Below are positions 61,727 through 64,000 of a stretch of 64,000 nucleotides of DNA, one piece after another. The position numbers and the translations under genes were made by a program. The notes beneath the pieces are model-generated. The model saw only the letters and a program-made list of their open reading frames with translations, did no database searches and had not been told where the DNA came from. Location of the stretch: NCBI RefSeq assembly GCF_030580655.1, contig NZ_JAUQTB010000010.1, positions 91,226 to 155,225 of the forward strand. Direction: 5' to 3'. Position 1 is the first letter of the stretch, and every line of letters begins with the position of its first letter. The stretch is from Paenibacillus lacisoli (GTDB taxonomy: Bacteria > Bacillota > Bacilli > Paenibacillales > Paenibacillaceae).

Positions 61727-62116
61727 GTGAGTCAATTGGAAAATTTGGATATCAAGCAGAAGACTGCAGAAGATTGTGATTCAACCTGCTTTGGCACAGA
61801 GGAGGATTTGCAGGCCATCCGGTCCTCCATGCTGGAAATAAACTCGGTCATTCAAATGGCAGACTGGTTCAAGGCATTTAGTGACCCTACCCGGGTCCGT
61901 ATTATAGATGCTCTTATGAAAAAAGAACTTTGCGTGCATGACCTTACTGTCATCCTGGACATGGGTCAGTCGGCGGTATCCCATCAGCTTCGTTTTCTGC
62001 GTAACCTGAGAATCGTCAAGCGCAGAAAAGAAGGCAAAACCGTCTTCTATTCGCTCGATGATACACACATTGAGCAGATTTTTCTGCAGACCCTGCAGCA
62101 TCTTGGTCACCAATAA
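61727..62116 (+). CDS. ArsR-family zinc/cadmium sensor (CzrA/CadC-like)
   Basis: A 129-residue winged-helix repressor. Core blocks are FSDPTRVRIIDALMKKELCV and GQSAVSHQLRFLRNL (recognition helix). The alpha-5 metal site of CzrA/SmtB is intact: Asp112, His114, His125 and His128 in the spacing D-x-H-x10-H-x2-H. It also has N-terminal Cys17 and Cys21 and Cys69-Val-His71, a variant of the CadC alpha-3 site (CxC). It probably represses the divergent ATPase gene. The start could be GTG 61727 or TTG 61736, as both have acceptable ribosome sites. It ends at a strong terminator. Confidence 0.93.
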   Translation: MSQLENLDIKQKTAEDCDSTCFGTEEDLQAIRSSMLEINSVIQMADWFKAFSDPTRVRIIDALMKKELCVHDLTVILDMGQSAVSHQLRFLRNLRIVKRRKEGKTVFYSLDDTHIEQIFLQTLQHLGHQ

Positions 62117-62147
62117 ATCACAGCGCTTCTCTCCAGTGGAGCAGCAG

Positions 62148-62175
62148 AAAACCCGGACCTTCGTCCGGGTTTTTG
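62148..62175 (+). terminator. Terminator after the metal-sensor gene
   Basis: AAAACCCGGAC-CTTC-GTCCGGGTTTT followed by T residues. It separates the sensor gene from the MFS gene on the same strand. Confidence 0.95.
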
Positions 62176-62248
62176 TTCCATCAGGTTGTTGGATCCTGCA
62201 GGTCATACATAACTAAATTCATACCATTTGATAAGGAGGCTCTTACCC

Positions 62249-63442
62249 TTGAGTACAAACTCCCAGGCTAAAACCCAGCTGTCGGCCTCGATCACCCTGC
62301 TGCTCGCGGCGGCATGCGGTATCATTGTAGCTAATCTTTATTATGCTCAGCCGCTCGTCGAACTCATCCGCTCCTCGATAGGTTTATCAGCCGGTGCTGC
62401 AGGCCTCATCGTTACCTTAACCCAGATCGGCTACGGACTGGGACTGCTGTTTATCGTTCCGCTCGGCGATATTCTGGAGAACCGCCGCCTGATCGTCACG
62501 TCGCTGACCCTGGCGGTCGCGGCTTTGATCATGACCGCCCTTGCCGGCAATGCCGCCATTTTCCTGATCGCTTCCTTTCTCATCGGACTGGGCTCGGTAT
62601 CTGCCCAGATTCTCGTGCCGTTCGCAGCACATCTCGCTCCGGAAGCCACCCGTGGACGGGCGGTAGGCAATGTGATGAGCGGCCTGCTGCTCGGCATTAT
62701 GCTGGCACGGCCTGTGGCCAGTCTTGTCACCGATCTGCTGGGCTGGCAGGCCATTTTCTGGATTTCAGCAGGATTCATCCTGATTTTGATGCTTGTCCTT
62801 GCCAAGCTGCTGCCCCACCGCCAGCCTACGGCCAGCATTGCATACCGAAGTCTTCTATCCTCGATGAGAAAACTCGCGGTCCATACACCGATCCTTCGCA
62901 GGCGCGCACTCTATCATGCGTGTGTATTCGCGGCCTTCAGCCTGTTCTGGACCACGGTACCCATGATCCTCAACAGCCGTTTCCACCTGTCCCAGACCGG
63001 CATTGCAATTTATGCACTGGTTGGCGTCTTTGGCGCCATTGCCTCCCCTATTGCCGGCCGTATTGCAGACCGCGGCTGGGTTAAGGCCGGCACGGCCGCT
63101 GCGCTGGCTCTCGTGATCGTGTCGCTGCTGCTGTCTGTCATCGTGCAGGGTAGTTCCATTCTCTCGCTGCTCGTTCTGGTAGTGGCAGCCGTCCTGCTGG
63201 ATATGGGTGTATCCGCCAATCTAGTACTGGGTCAACGCTCCATCTTCTCGCTCGGGGATGAGCTGCGCAGTCGTCTGAACGGTATCTATATGGCAACCTT
63301 CTTCCTCGGCGGTGCAGTAGGTTCCGCTGTGGGCGGCTGGGCTTATGCCCATGGAGGCTGGAGCCTGGCCTGCTGGATCGGCGTCGCTTTCCCTTGTGCA
63401 GCACTATTGTATTTCATGACCGAACGCAAGCAAGCCCATTAA
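62249..63442 (+). CDS. MFS transporter (drug/sugar efflux type)
   Basis: A 397-residue major-facilitator protein with about twelve hydrophobic segments. The first block [22 protein letters not shown] and the loop [11 protein letters not shown] (motif A variant between spans 2 and 3) are typical of the YgaY/YnfM-like efflux subgroup. The start is TTG at 62249, nine bases after AAGGAGG; an in-frame TTG at 62228 lies before that site. It is monocistronic and its substrate is unknown. It converges with an AraC-type regulator gene only a few bases away. Confidence 0.9.
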   Translation: MSTNSQAKTQLSASITLLLAAACGIIVANLYYAQPLVELIRSSIGLSAGAAGLIVTLTQIGYGLGLLFIVPLGDILENRRLIVTSLTLAVAALIMTALAGNAAIFLIASFLIGLGSVSAQILVPFAAHLAPEATRGRAVGNVMSGLLLGIMLARPVASLVTDLLGWQAIFWISAGFILILMLVLAKLLPHRQPTASIAYRSLLSSMRKLAVHTPILRRRALYHACVFAAFSLFWTTVPMILNSRFHLSQTGIAIYALVGVFGAIASPIAGRIADRGWVKAGTAAALALVIVSLLLSVIVQGSSILSLLVLVVAAVLLDMGVSANLVLGQRSIFSLGDELRSRLNGIYMATFFLGGAVGSAVGGWAYAHGGWSLACWIGVAFPCAALLYFMTERKQAH

Positions 63443-63948
63443 GTCTCTCTCAGCTTCACACGCTCTGCCTGTTCCTTTCTTTTATATTGGGTCGGAGATT
63501 CGCCCATCGTCTTGGTAAACAGGATCGTAAAATAATTTGCATTCTGATATCCAAGAACATGGGCGATATCCGCTACTTTCATATCCGTATCCGTCAACAG
63601 CCGCTTGGCTTCCCCCATCCGCCTCAGCAGAATGTAATGAATAGGCGAATCATCATACTGACGCTTGAACACATGGGACAGATAATACGGGTTCATATGA
63701 AATTCGGCCGCAATATCCCTCAGTTTCAGGTGCTTGAGGTAGTGCTGATCGAGGTACTCCTTGATGCGCACCGCCAGGTGTTCAGAGTCATGCTCCCGGG
63801 AATGATCAGGCTGAACAAGCCGCTGAATGAGCGCGATCAGTGCACGCAGCAGCCCTTCACAAATCTCCTCGTAACCTGGCTGGGGTTCACTAGACTCTTC
63901 ATAAAGAAAACCCAGGAGCTCATTAGGTCGTGTCTGAAAACTCTTCAT
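63439..63948 (-). CDS. AraC-family regulator, DNA-binding part (possibly truncated)
   Basis: 169 residues from ATG 63948. Residues about 55-160 are an AraC double helix-turn-helix ([44 protein letters not shown]). The expected N-terminal sensing domain is missing. There is no ribosome site before the ATG, and the frame stays open upstream for 16 codons (including VCIRGCHFQIDS) back to a stop at 63997-63999. This suggests a frameshifted or decayed full-length regulator whose 5' part lies beyond the window. A short stand-alone regulator is the alternative. It converges with the MFS gene, overlapping its stop by 4 bases. Confidence 0.75.
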   Translation of the reverse strand: MKSFQTRPNELLGFLYEESSEPQPGYEEICEGLLRALIALIQRLVQPDHSREHDSEHLAVRIKEYLDQHYLKHLKLRDIAAEFHMNPYYLSHVFKRQYDDSPIHYILLRRMGEAKRLLTDTDMKVADIAHVLGYQNANYFTILFTKTMGESPTQYKRKEQAERVKLRET

Positions 63949-64000
63949 TGAGTCAATTTGAAAATGGCAGCCACGTATACAAACGCCAAGAATGACTTAG

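Overview
The window looks like a chromosomal segment of a spore-forming Paenibacillus-type Firmicute. Four things point there: several carbohydrate ABC systems built from a lipoprotein, an LplB-type permease and a YtcP-type permease; their YesM/YesN two-component partners; a Spo0M homologue; and A/G-rich Shine-Dalgarno sequences with frequent TTG and GTG starts. No rRNA, tRNA, CRISPR array, insertion sequence or phage gene was seen.

Layout. (1) 1-12.6 kb: sugar system 1 on the minus strand, with YesM kinase, YesN regulator, two permeases, two paralogous binding lipoproteins, a GH95 fucosidase-type hydrolase and the start of a GH1 beta-glucosidase. Three promoters here carry a catabolite-control (cre-like) box just downstream of the -10. 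(2) 12.6-23.3 kb: mostly housekeeping and stress genes. A DUF1836-type protein and a CNNM/HlyC membrane protein share a palindromic promoter element. Then come UppP, a thioredoxin-like protein, an aldo/keto reductase, a Fur-boxed yclNOPQ siderophore transporter, an MhqO-like dioxygenase and a short-chain dehydrogenase. (3) 23.3-30.6 kb: sugar system 2, with the permeases divergent from the lipoprotein and two-component genes. (4) 30.6-35.2 kb: an ArsR-fold regulator, a second aldo/keto reductase, Spo0M and a PabB-PabC fusion. (5) 35.4-47.7 kb: sugar system 3 with a GH42 beta-galactosidase, then a ROK sugar kinase and a GH13 alpha-glucosidase. (6) 47.8-58.8 kb: an A+T-richer RiPP (ribosomally made, modified peptide) biosynthetic operon. 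(7) 59.2-64 kb: a Zn/Cd P-type ATPase with a divergent CzrA/CadC-like sensor, an MFS transporter and an AraC-type regulator at the edge.

The most interesting locus is region 6. It reads, in transcription order: YcaO, a short E1-like partner, a fusion of recognition domain + E1-like + SagB-type dehydrogenase, a second nitroreductase-like dehydrogenase, three small precursor peptides, a read-through terminator, a PqqD-like/M50 membrane protease, a split LanB pair (glutamylation and elimination), and an ABC exporter. The three precursors (54275-54454, 54079-54246, 53869-54042) share an acidic leader motif L-Y-[A/V]-E-E-[I/L] but have different Ser/Thr/Cys-rich cores. The gene set predicts azole formation plus Ser/Thr dehydration. 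Only one SpaB_C-type protein is present, so no separate pyridine synthase is evident. The product is therefore more likely a linear goadsporin-like peptide family than a classical macrocyclic thiopeptide. This is inferred from sequence and has not been tested by any search.
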